From NCBI GenBank assembly GCA_011192055.1, contig DUES01000203.1, forward strand, positions 1-11,493: a DNA stretch of 11,493 bases, in the 5' to 3' direction. This stretch comes from Dehalococcoidia bacterium (lineage in GTDB: Bacteria; Chloroflexota; Dehalococcoidia; Dehalococcoidales; Fen-1064). Each line of letters begins with the position of its first letter. Within the stretch, counting starts at the first letter, position 1. This document shows positions 5,990 through 11,493 of this stretch, in pieces. Below the pieces are notes generated by a model. It did no database searches. It was given only the letters and a program-made list of their open reading frames with translations, and had not been told where the DNA came from. The translations under genes and the position numbers were made by a program.

Positions 5990-7831
5990 ATGAGGAAAAA
6001 GGTAGCTTGGTTGCTCGTCAGTAGTATGGTGGCGCTCTCATTGATAGTAACCTCCTGTAGTACGGCGACACCGGTTGAGGAAGGCACAACACAAGAAATA
6101 AAAGGGGAAGTGGTCCAGAAAGAAACCCCGAAAACCGAAACAGAAGAAACGGTAGAGGAAGAGAAAAAAGAAACGGAAGAGAAGGTACCTACCCATGGAT
6201 GGCTGGAGGACTCGGAGACACCAACAACAGCGATTGGTGACCCGGTCTACGGCGGAGTCATAAATATAGCGACTGCTACAGACTGGCAAGTATTTGACAC
6301 TATTCGCTACGCAGGTCAATCCCATGTCTATGGCGGTCCTGTCTACGAGAAGCTCGCAATTGGTGACTGGAGTGTTGACCGAACTGTCTTCAATTTTCCG
6401 GATGATTCCGGAAAGACACCTGAAGCGTTTAGTACCCCTCTCTTACTCGCCAGTTGGGAGTTCCCTGACCCACTGACCATCATTATGAATGTGCGCCCGG
6501 GAGTCATGTGGCAGGATAAACCCCCGGTCAACGGCCGGGCATTTGATGCCGATGACGTTGTATGGAACCTCGAGCGGTCCAACGAATCCCCCTACATAGA
6601 GAAGACATATTTCGACATGATTGAATCCATCACGAAGATTGACAATATGACGGTGGAAGTCAAGCTCAAGCCACCGGCACAGCCCTTCTCCCAGTTTGGA
6701 CTTCTGGAAACCGATAGCAATCACTTCGTACCCAGAGAGGCTGTAGAACCGGAAAGCAATCAGACTGAGGACTGGAAAAAGGTCATTGGTACAGGCCCTT
6801 TCCTGGTTGATGACTTTGTACCAGGCAGTTCTGTAAGATATGTCAGGAATCCCAATTACTACCGTGATGATGAGCGTCACCCTGGGAACCAGCTTCCTTA
6901 TGTAGACGAGTTACAGGTAGCAATCATTCCTGAACTGTCAACAAGAGTAGCGGCGTTCCGAACCGGCAAGACTGACATGATAGGTGGTTTGCAGTGGAAA
7001 GAGGTACAGAGTATCCAGCAGAGTAATCCCGAGACGCTATTTCGTTCGTACCCTGCTAACAGTGCAATAATCTACAGAATGAGAAATGATATACCACCCT
7101 TCACTGATGCCAGGGTCAGAAACGCCATGCAGATGGCAGTTGACCTGGAGGCAATCCGCGATTCATTCTACCAGGGCCAGGCATACTCATACTCACCTTT
7201 CGTCACTGCCGTACACGGGGACATTTATACTCCGTACGAGGACCTCCCGGAATCCGTTAAGAATATTACCACTTACGATCCGGAAGGTGCCAGAGCGCTT
7301 CTCGCTGAAGCCGGATACCCAGACGGTTTCAAGACTAACATAACCTATGTACCAACACAGAATCCAGGACTTGCGGAGATACTCCAGGCTTACCTGGCTG
7401 ACATTGGTGTCGAAGCAGAGATGAAGACGTACGACTGGCCCACTTTTAATTCTATCCGTCTTAATAAGCAGCATCAGGGCATTATTCAGCATTGGAACTG
7501 GAATTCACCTAGCCCGATACTGTTACTTAACGTCTTCGCTGACCCAACGCATATCTTTAACCTGAGCGTGGCTAACGACCCCGAGTTCAAGGATCTCATG
7601 GCGGAAATATCGGTTGAGTTCGATTATGCTAAACGAAGCGAGCTAGTACAAAAAGCGGACTACATGACGATTGAGAAGTCCTTTTATATCACAATGCCTC
7701 AAGGGCTCCTAACAAATGCATGGCACCCATGGCTCAGGGGATACACTGGTGAATGTACCATTGGTAACTTCCAATATTTTCAGGTATTTGCCCGCCTCTG
7801 GGTAGACGAACAGATGAAGTCAGAGAGATAA
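5990..7831 (+). CDS. ABC transporter substrate-binding lipoprotein, family 5
   Basis: A 613-residue extracytoplasmic solute-binding protein of the peptide/nickel/opine type (SBP_bac_5, PF00496), expected to deliver its ligand to the two permeases encoded just upstream. A lipoprotein signal peptide is clear: MRKK, a hydrophobic core, and lipobox VTSC with Cys23 as the lipidated residue. Residues 24-80 are a low-complexity Glu/Lys/Thr/Val linker that would hold the domain off the membrane. The binding domain starts about residue 87 (YGGVINIATATDW) and keeps family marks such as FDADDVVWNLERS, GTGPFLVDDFVPGSSVRYVRNPNYY and the VRNAMQMAVDLEAI stretch. The start is firm: AAGGAG at 5976-5981, 8 bases before ATG. 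The ligand cannot be inferred; this family carries peptides, sugars, opines and metals. The gene is 124 bases after the DppC gene, so an operon with it is likely. Confidence 0.93.
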   Translation: MRKKVAWLLVSSMVALSLIVTSCSTATPVEEGTTQEIKGEVVQKETPKTETEETVEEEKKETEEKVPTHGWLEDSETPTTAIGDPVYGGVINIATATDWQVFDTIRYAGQSHVYGGPVYEKLAIGDWSVDRTVFNFPDDSGKTPEAFSTPLLLASWEFPDPLTIIMNVRPGVMWQDKPPVNGRAFDADDVVWNLERSNESPYIEKTYFDMIESITKIDNMTVEVKLKPPAQPFSQFGLLETDSNHFVPREAVEPESNQTEDWKKVIGTGPFLVDDFVPGSSVRYVRNPNYYRDDERHPGNQLPYVDELQVAIIPELSTRVAAFRTGKTDMIGGLQWKEVQSIQQSNPETLFRSYPANSAIIYRMRNDIPPFTDARVRNAMQMAVDLEAIRDSFYQGQAYSYSPFVTAVHGDIYTPYEDLPESVKNITTYDPEGARALLAEAGYPDGFKTNITYVPTQNPGLAEILQAYLADIGVEAEMKTYDWPTFNSIRLNKQHQGIIQHWNWNSPSPILLLNVFADPTHIFNLSVANDPEFKDLMAEISVEFDYAKRSELVQKADYMTIEKSFYITMPQGLLTNAWHPWLRGYTGECTIGNFQYFQVFARLWVDEQMKSER

Positions 7832-7844
7832 CAATTACGTAGAA

Positions 7845-7874
7845 TCAGCCGCAACGTGAATAACTTACGGCTGA
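7845..7874 (+). repeat. Hairpin just after the binding-protein gene
   Basis: TCAGCCG (7845-7851) and CGGCTGA (7868-7874) form a perfect 7-bp stem with a 16-base loop, starting 14 bases after the stop codon. It may protect the transcript end or separate expression of the binding protein from downstream genes. It has no T-run after it. Confidence 0.35.
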
Positions 7875-7901
7875 ATGACCCCATGACTGAAGGGGAATCG
7901 T

Positions 7902-7945
7902 AGCAGGGGCTGGCCGGTCCTTGACGTATGTGGTCAGCCCCTGCT
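7902..7945 (+). terminator. Strong hairpin, terminator-like but without a T-tract
   Basis: AGCAGGGGCTGGCC (7902-7915) pairs with GGTCAGCCCCTGCT (7932-7945): a 14-bp stem with one G-T pair and a 16-base loop. It is the most stable structure seen in the window and sits between the binding-protein gene and the CoA-transferase gene. Only TTAGTG follows, so classical intrinsic termination is not clear; it could be a terminator of non-canonical type or an mRNA 3'-end barrier. Confidence 0.45.
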
Positions 7946-7968
7946 TAGTGTGCACTTGGATAAGTATA

Positions 7969-7990
7969 TTGGTAACCGGTGAGTTAACAA
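7969..7990. promoter_or_regulatory. Interrupted dyad upstream of the CoA-transferase gene
   Basis: TTGGTAAC (7969-7976) and GTTAACAA (7983-7990) are inverted repeats matching at 7 of 8 positions around a 6-base spacer. The right arm contains a possible -35 hexamer TTAACA (7984-7989), a place where a repressor or activator could act. Confidence 0.35.
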
Positions 7991-8011
7991 ATAGATAGTT
8001 GTATCGATACA
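7984..8011 (+). promoter_or_regulatory. Candidate promoter for the CoA-transferase gene
   Basis: TTAACA (7984-7989) matches five of six -35 positions; GATACA (8006-8011), 16 bases further, matches only three of six -10 positions. Both hexamers fall in dyads, which makes a regulated promoter plausible, but the -10 is poor. Confidence 0.25.
8000..8011. promoter_or_regulatory. 12-bp perfect palindrome TGTATCGATACA, possible operator
   Basis: The palindrome at 8000-8011 is perfect over 12 bp and lies 70 bases before the CoA-transferase start, overlapping the candidate -10 box. Its sequence differs from the TetR dyad at 2975-3000, so a different regulator would be implied. No other copy was noticed in the window. 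Confidence 0.35.
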
Positions 8012-8080
8012 CCTAACGGTGGTGGCACCAAAAAAGAACGTAACTCAGCCAGATATGCTCTTGCTCACGGAGAAAACTTG

Positions 8081-10519
8081 ATGAAACAGGCACTCAGTGG
8101 AATAAACGTAATTGACCTGACACAGTATATTGCCGGACCGTATTGCACGCGTCTCCTGGCTGGTTTCGGTGCGAACGTAATCAAGATTGAAAAACCCGGC
8201 GAAGGAGACCCCGCCAGAAAAATGGGGCCGTTTCTCAATGACGAACCGGGCCTGGAACGAAGCGGCCTGTTCCTGTACCTCAACAATAACAAGAAGAGCG
8301 TCACTCTTGACCTGAAATCAGAAGAAGGCGCGGAGGTATTCAGAAGACTGGTTAAGGATGCCGATATACTGGTTGAGAGTTTCCGTCCGGGTGTAATGGA
8401 CCGGCTGGGCTTCGGCTACAAGGACCTGCAAAAGTTGAATCCCGGCCTGGTTATGACCTCCATCTCGAATTTCGGCCAGACGGGACCCTACCGTGACTAC
8501 AAGTTGAATCACCTCATCGCCTGGGGTATGGCTGGCGGATACTACACTGAAGGCGCACCAGGGGAGAGACCGGTCCAGGCTGGTGGTTGGATAACTCATT
8601 GCATTGCCGGAGTCCATGCCGCTGCTGGTGCTGCAGTAGCACTGTACCACCGGAACGAGACAGGCCAAGGGGAGCATGCAGATATATCAATCTCCGAGAG
8701 CATGATACTGGCACCGACGTATCCGGCGGTCGTGTATTCATATCGTGGTGATATCTACAACCGTCTCGGTAAGTGCTACCTGGGTATTATGCCGTGCAGA
8801 GACGGCTATATCAGCCTTAACATTTACGTCATGAGGCACTGGGAGATGATGTGCTCATTTTTCGGGATGCCGGAGCTTCTCCAGGACCCCATGTTTGAAA
8901 CGCAAGTCGGAGTAAACACAAACGTTGAGGAGGCCCGGGAGTTTTTCTACGCGAAGGTAAAGGACTGGGGTAAAACTGAGTTGTTCCAAGAGGGTAATGA
9001 ATGGCGAATTCCCTTTGGCCTCATCCCGACAACGGAGGATATGCTCCAATCTCCCCAGCACAAAGCCAGGGGGTTTTTTGAGGAGGTTAACCATTCGGTC
9101 ATTGGCAAAGTGACCATGCCGGGAGCACCATTCAAGATGATGGAAACTCCATGGCATCAGCGGAGCCCAGCCCCGATGCTGGGAGAACACACGGAGGATG
9201 TTATTAACAATCGGTTGGCTGCACGAAGGATGCCCCGGCAGTCCAATGAGAGCAAGGCATTATCTGAGCAGGCAAGGATAACCGGAGTAAGCCGGTTGCC
9301 ACTGGAAGGCATCAGAGTGACCGATGTCACCCAATCATGGGCAGGCACTTACGCCACGCAGTTTCTCGCCGGTATGGGGGCTGAGGTTATCAAGGTGGAA
9401 ACCACCAGGTGGATTGATCCATGGCGAGGCGGGGCTACAGCGGGAAGAACGGGGCCATTCTGGGAGGAATCCCCCCTGTTTAACTCTGTCAACACGAACA
9501 AGCTAAGCGTGACTCTGGACCTTACCAATCCCAGGGGAGTGGAAGTATTTAAACAGTTGGTGAAGATAAGCGACATCGTCGCGGAAAACTACACTCCGAG
9601 GGTGATGAAGAACTTCGGTCTCGACTACGAGGTACTTAAGCAGGTAAACCCGGGTATCATCATGCTTTCGATGCCAGCTCACGGCATGACCGGCCCCTGG
9701 AGAGACTACCCGGGATTCGCCGCTTTATTTGAGCAGATGTCCGGTCTTCCTCAACTTACCGGCTACCCGGACGGCCCTCCCAAGATGGTCGACTGGGGCT
9801 TTGCTGATACCATTGGCGGGGCGAATGGCCGGGCTGCCCTGATGTTTGCTCTTCTGCATCGCCAGATGACCGGTAAGGGACAGTATATCGATATGTCGCA
9901 GGTTGAGGCATGCACCAGCCTGATTGGCGACGCGATTGCTGAGTATTCAATGAACAAGCGAATTCGTCCACGCCACGGTAACCGTCATCCGTACATGGCA
10001 CCCCACGGGTACTACCGCTGTCGTGGTGACGATTTCTGGGTAGCTATCGCCGTATCATCAAATGAGGAGTGGTACCAGTTTTGCAAGGTGATTGGCAATC
10101 CTTCCTGGACCGAAGAGGAACGGTTTTCCGATAGCATCATCCGGTGGAACAACCAGGATGAACTAGATATACTTGTGGAAGCATGGACGCTACAGCACGA
10201 CCACTACGAGGTTATGTACTCTCTCCAGCAGGCAGGTGTTGCCGCTGGGGTTATCCCAACCGGGCCTGAGCTCCTGGCTGATCCCCATTTGAAAGAGCGA
10301 GGTATGTTCCAGGTGGTTGATCGAGCTGTGGTGGGACCTCACCCATATCCCAGGTCCGCACCGATGAAACTCTCGGAGTCACCGGACGAGAAACGGCAAC
10401 CATCACCGCTGCTCGGAGAGCATAACCACTATGTGCTCCATGAACTCCTGGGCTTATCCGAACAGGAAATAGAGTGTCTGGCTGAAGATAGTATTATTGG
10501 GAATGAACCCCTTATCTAA
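8081..10519 (+). CDS. Tandem fusion of two family III (CaiB/BaiF) CoA-transferase domains
   Basis: An 812-residue protein from ATG 8081 (GGAG at 8069-8072, 8 bases upstream; a TTG at 8078 is less likely). Family III CoA transferases move CoA between acyl-CoA donors and carboxylic acids and are usually about 400 residues. Here two full copies are joined. N-half, about 5-375: LSGINVIDLTQYIAGPYCTR, GANVIKIEKPG, NKKSVTLDLK, GQGEHADISISESM, ending PMLGEHTEDV. After a linker of about 30 residues, the C-half (407-812): LEGIRVTDVTQSWAGTYATQ, GAEVIKVE, NKLSVTLDL, GKGQYIDMSQVEA, ending SPLLGEHNHYV. The catalytic Asp (Asp169 in formyl-CoA transferase) aligns with Asp576 in the C-half (FADTIGG) but with His173 in the N-half (WITHCIAG), which has no Asp nearby. 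The N-half is thus probably structural or substrate-binding. This layout matches DddD-type fused enzymes; the substrate is unknown. Followed after 69 bases by the biotin carrier gene. Confidence 0.93.
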   Translation: MKQALSGINVIDLTQYIAGPYCTRLLAGFGANVIKIEKPGEGDPARKMGPFLNDEPGLERSGLFLYLNNNKKSVTLDLKSEEGAEVFRRLVKDADILVESFRPGVMDRLGFGYKDLQKLNPGLVMTSISNFGQTGPYRDYKLNHLIAWGMAGGYYTEGAPGERPVQAGGWITHCIAGVHAAAGAAVALYHRNETGQGEHADISISESMILAPTYPAVVYSYRGDIYNRLGKCYLGIMPCRDGYISLNIYVMRHWEMMCSFFGMPELLQDPMFETQVGVNTNVEEAREFFYAKVKDWGKTELFQEGNEWRIPFGLIPTTEDMLQSPQHKARGFFEEVNHSVIGKVTMPGAPFKMMETPWHQRSPAPMLGEHTEDVINNRLAARRMPRQSNESKALSEQARITGVSRLPLEGIRVTDVTQSWAGTYATQFLAGMGAEVIKVETTRWIDPWRGGATAGRTGPFWEESPLFNSVNTNKLSVTLDLTNPRGVEVFKQLVKISDIVAENYTPRVMKNFGLDYEVLKQVNPGIIMLSMPAHGMTGPWRDYPGFAALFEQMSGLPQLTGYPDGPPKMVDWGFADTIGGANGRAALMFALLHRQMTGKGQYIDMSQVEACTSLIGDAIAEYSMNKRIRPRHGNRHPYMAPHGYYRCRGDDFWVAIAVSSNEEWYQFCKVIGNPSWTEEERFSDSIIRWNNQDELDILVEAWTLQHDHYEVMYSLQQAGVAAGVIPTGPELLADPHLKERGMFQVVDRAVVGPHPYPRSAPMKLSESPDEKRQPSPLLGEHNHYVLHELLGLSEQEIECLAEDSIIGNEPLI

Positions 10520-10588
10520 GTCCAAGAGTGATTAATGTTAGTAATCTGATTAATACCGCTGCGAATGCTTAATGAAAGGTGAACAAAG

Positions 10589-10810
10589 TTGGCAACTGAA
10601 GTAATTGAAGCACCCATTACGGGAACAGTCATCAGCATTGAAGTTAAAGCCGGCGACAAGGTAGAGGAGGGAGATGTCATTCTCTACATAGAGTCAATGA
10701 AGATGGAGAACCCAATCATGGCTCCGGCCAATGGCACGATTACCGAGGTATCGGTATCGGAAGGGCAGGTAGTGGAAACGGGTGACAATCTGGCCACACT
10801 GGAGTATTGA
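10589..10810 (+). CDS. Biotin carboxyl carrier protein (biotin/lipoyl attachment domain)
   Basis: A 73-residue stand-alone carrier domain. The biotinylation motif ESMKMENP is intact, with Lys38 the residue expected to receive biotin. Flanking family marks are IEAPITGTVISIEVKAGDKV and GDVILYIESMKM on the N side, and the symmetric APANGTITEV...EGQVVETGDNLATLEY half. The domain has no Ala/Pro-rich N-terminal extension, as in small carriers of acyl-CoA carboxylases or decarboxylases. Its role is to carry carboxybiotin between a biotin carboxylase (not in the window) and the carboxyltransferase encoded 215 bases downstream. The start is TTG at 10589, supported by AAAGGTGA at 10575-10582, about seven bases upstream; the following residues ATEVIEAP fit a natural N-terminus. 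Same strand as the CoA-transferase gene, so co-transcription is likely. MKM rather than DKA argues for biotin over lipoate. Confidence 0.93.
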   Translation: MATEVIEAPITGTVISIEVKAGDKVEEGDVILYIESMKMENPIMAPANGTITEVSVSEGQVVETGDNLATLEY

Positions 10811-10844
10811 CATTCACAACCAAACCAGTCCCTTCAAGGTGGGA

Positions 10845-10949
10845 ATGACTATTTATTTATACGGTAATCATCAACTTGTAACGGAGGAAACGAAGACTAC
10901 TATCGAAGACGTCGAAAGACTCATCAACCGTGAGTCGGGTGTAATCTAA
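10845..10949 (+). CDS. Possible small protein, 34 residues, unknown function
   Basis: An ATG at 10845 opens a 34-codon frame ending in TAA at 10947-10949. The product begins MTIYLYGNHQLVTEETKTTI and ends EDVERLINRESGVI. It is preceded by AAGGTGGGA (10836-10844), a plausible Shine-Dalgarno sequence. The composition is protein-like: a short beta-like start, then an acidic helical segment. It fills part of the otherwise long gap between the biotin carrier and carboxyltransferase genes, where small accessory subunits (gamma, delta or epsilon chains) occur in some biotin-dependent enzymes. I see no similarity to a known one, and no membrane segment of the kind expected for a decarboxylase gamma chain. 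It could be chance. Confidence 0.35.
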   Translation: MTIYLYGNHQLVTEETKTTIEDVERLINRESGVI

Positions 10950-11025
10950 AAAGAAACGGTACTGGCGAAGGAGTTAGCACCAAGTACACAAGCGCAAAAT
11001 CACAAATGAGAATGGAGGCGCAAAC

Positions 11026-11493
11026 ATGGTCTGGCAGCCGGAAATTGATGAACTACATCACCGAAAAGAGCTTGCGGCTCAAATGGGCGGCAAGGAAAAC
11101 GTTGAACGGTCTCACAAACGGGGTAAACTGACTATCCGTGAGCGGCTCGAGAAGCTGGTTGACCCGGGGTCGTTTCAGGAGATAGGGGGACTTTCTGGCA
11201 GCAGTAGTTACAAGGATAATAAACTTGAATCCTTTCAGGCTGCCTCCCCGGTAATAGGTATCTGCACAATGAATGGACGTAAGGTTGTAATAAACGGTGA
11301 CGATATCACTATACGAGGTCATGGCACTGTTGCTGACAAAGGTGGCTTCAGCAGAAGCCTTGCCCTGGACTGGAAGTTGCCTTATGTACACCTCCTTGAA
11401 GCTGTCGGCGGCAGTGTGAAGACCTTTGAGACAATCGGACGGACGTACATACCGGTTAACTCGGGGACATACCGTCTTGAAGAGCTTATGCAG
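11026..11493 (+). CDS. Acyl-CoA carboxylase carboxyltransferase subunit, N-terminal part (runs off window)
   Basis: The frame opens at ATG 11026, 7 bases after GGAGG (11014-11018), and stays open to the window end: 156 residues of a family usually about 510-520 long. It begins MVWQPEIDELHHRKELAAQM and contains GKLTIRERLEKLVDPGSFQEIG, the N-terminal hallmark of propionyl-CoA/methylmalonyl-CoA type carboxyltransferases (PccB, MmdA; PF01039). Later segments GRKVVINGDDITIRGHGTVAD and VHLLEAVGGSVK resemble the acyl-CoA-binding crotonase fold of this family, where the usual 'D.TV.GGS' appears as DITIRGHGT. The subunit transfers CO2 between carboxybiotin, on the carrier encoded upstream, and an acyl-CoA alpha carbon, or the reverse. 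Which acyl-CoA, and carboxylase versus decarboxylase, cannot be decided from this part. Confidence 0.92.
   Translation, partial: MVWQPEIDELHHRKELAAQMGGKENVERSHKRGKLTIRERLEKLVDPGSFQEIGGLSGSSSYKDNKLESFQAASPVIGICTMNGRKVVINGDDITIRGHGTVADKGGFSRSLALDWKLPYVHLLEAVGGSVKTFETIGRTYIPVNSGTYRLEELMQ

Noticed and set aside
8029..8039. GGTGGCACC resembling a T-box antiterminator core upstream of the CoA-transferase gene
   Set aside because: The flanking T-box consensus bases, a specifier stem-loop and a downstream terminator are absent, and the gene is not an amino-acid or tRNA-synthetase gene. Probably chance.
10530..10554. Repeated GATTAAT (10530-10536 and 10548-10554) before the biotin carrier gene
   Set aside because: Two short AT-rich copies 18 bases apart are expected by chance in an intergenic gap.
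11053..11391. 112-codon minus-strand frame at the right end
   Set aside because: It is antisense to the carboxyltransferase coding sequence, which has recognisable conserved motifs and a strong ribosome binding site.

Overview
The window looks like chromosomal DNA from an anaerobic, mid-GC bacterium. My best guess is an uncultured Chloroflexota of the Dehalococcoidia type. The guess rests on the substrate-binding lipoprotein (Lys/Arg-rich signal peptide, lipobox Cys, then a long Glu/Lys/Thr linker), on the mix of TTG and ATG starts with clear AGGAGG-like ribosome binding sites, and on the cluster of CoA transferase, biotin carrier and carboxyltransferase. No rRNA, tRNA, CRISPR, transposase or integrase was seen, so taxonomy is inference only.

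Layout. Positions 2-160 hold the 3' end of a pRiA4b ORF-3-like protein gene. Facing it on the minus strand is a complete metal-dependent amidohydrolase of the YtcJ/Amidohydro_3 type (268-1899). A 363-base gap without a convincing gene follows, then a minus-strand helix-turn-helix protein of unknown function (2263-2838). This is divergent from a TetR-family regulator (3010-3672), whose promoter region carries a consensus -35 box and a nearly perfect 26-bp dyad placed over the predicted transcription start, so autorepression is likely. Downstream on the same strand lie two overlapping DppB/DppC-type permease genes (3903-5865) and a large family-5 solute-binding lipoprotein (5990-7831). No ABC ATPase gene is present. 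After a 246-base gap with hairpins and two operator-like dyads comes an 812-residue tandem fusion of two family III (CaiB/BaiF) CoA-transferase domains (8081-10519), then a 73-residue biotin carrier protein (10589-10810), a possible 34-residue small protein (10845-10949), and the first 156 codons of an acyl-CoA carboxylase carboxyltransferase subunit running off the window (11026-11493).

How it may work together (inference). TetR may control uptake of a small organic solute or peptide by the ABC system. The fused CoA transferase would activate a carboxylic acid as its CoA thioester, and the biotin carrier plus carboxyltransferase would carboxylate or decarboxylate an acyl-CoA. The amidohydrolase could release an acid from an amide or a cyclic precursor, but it is on the opposite strand and may be unrelated. 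The most notable single feature is the fused CoA transferase: only its C-terminal half keeps the catalytic aspartate, and the N-terminal half has histidine there. This resembles the architecture of DMSP CoA-transferase/lyase DddD, although the substrate cannot be read from sequence.
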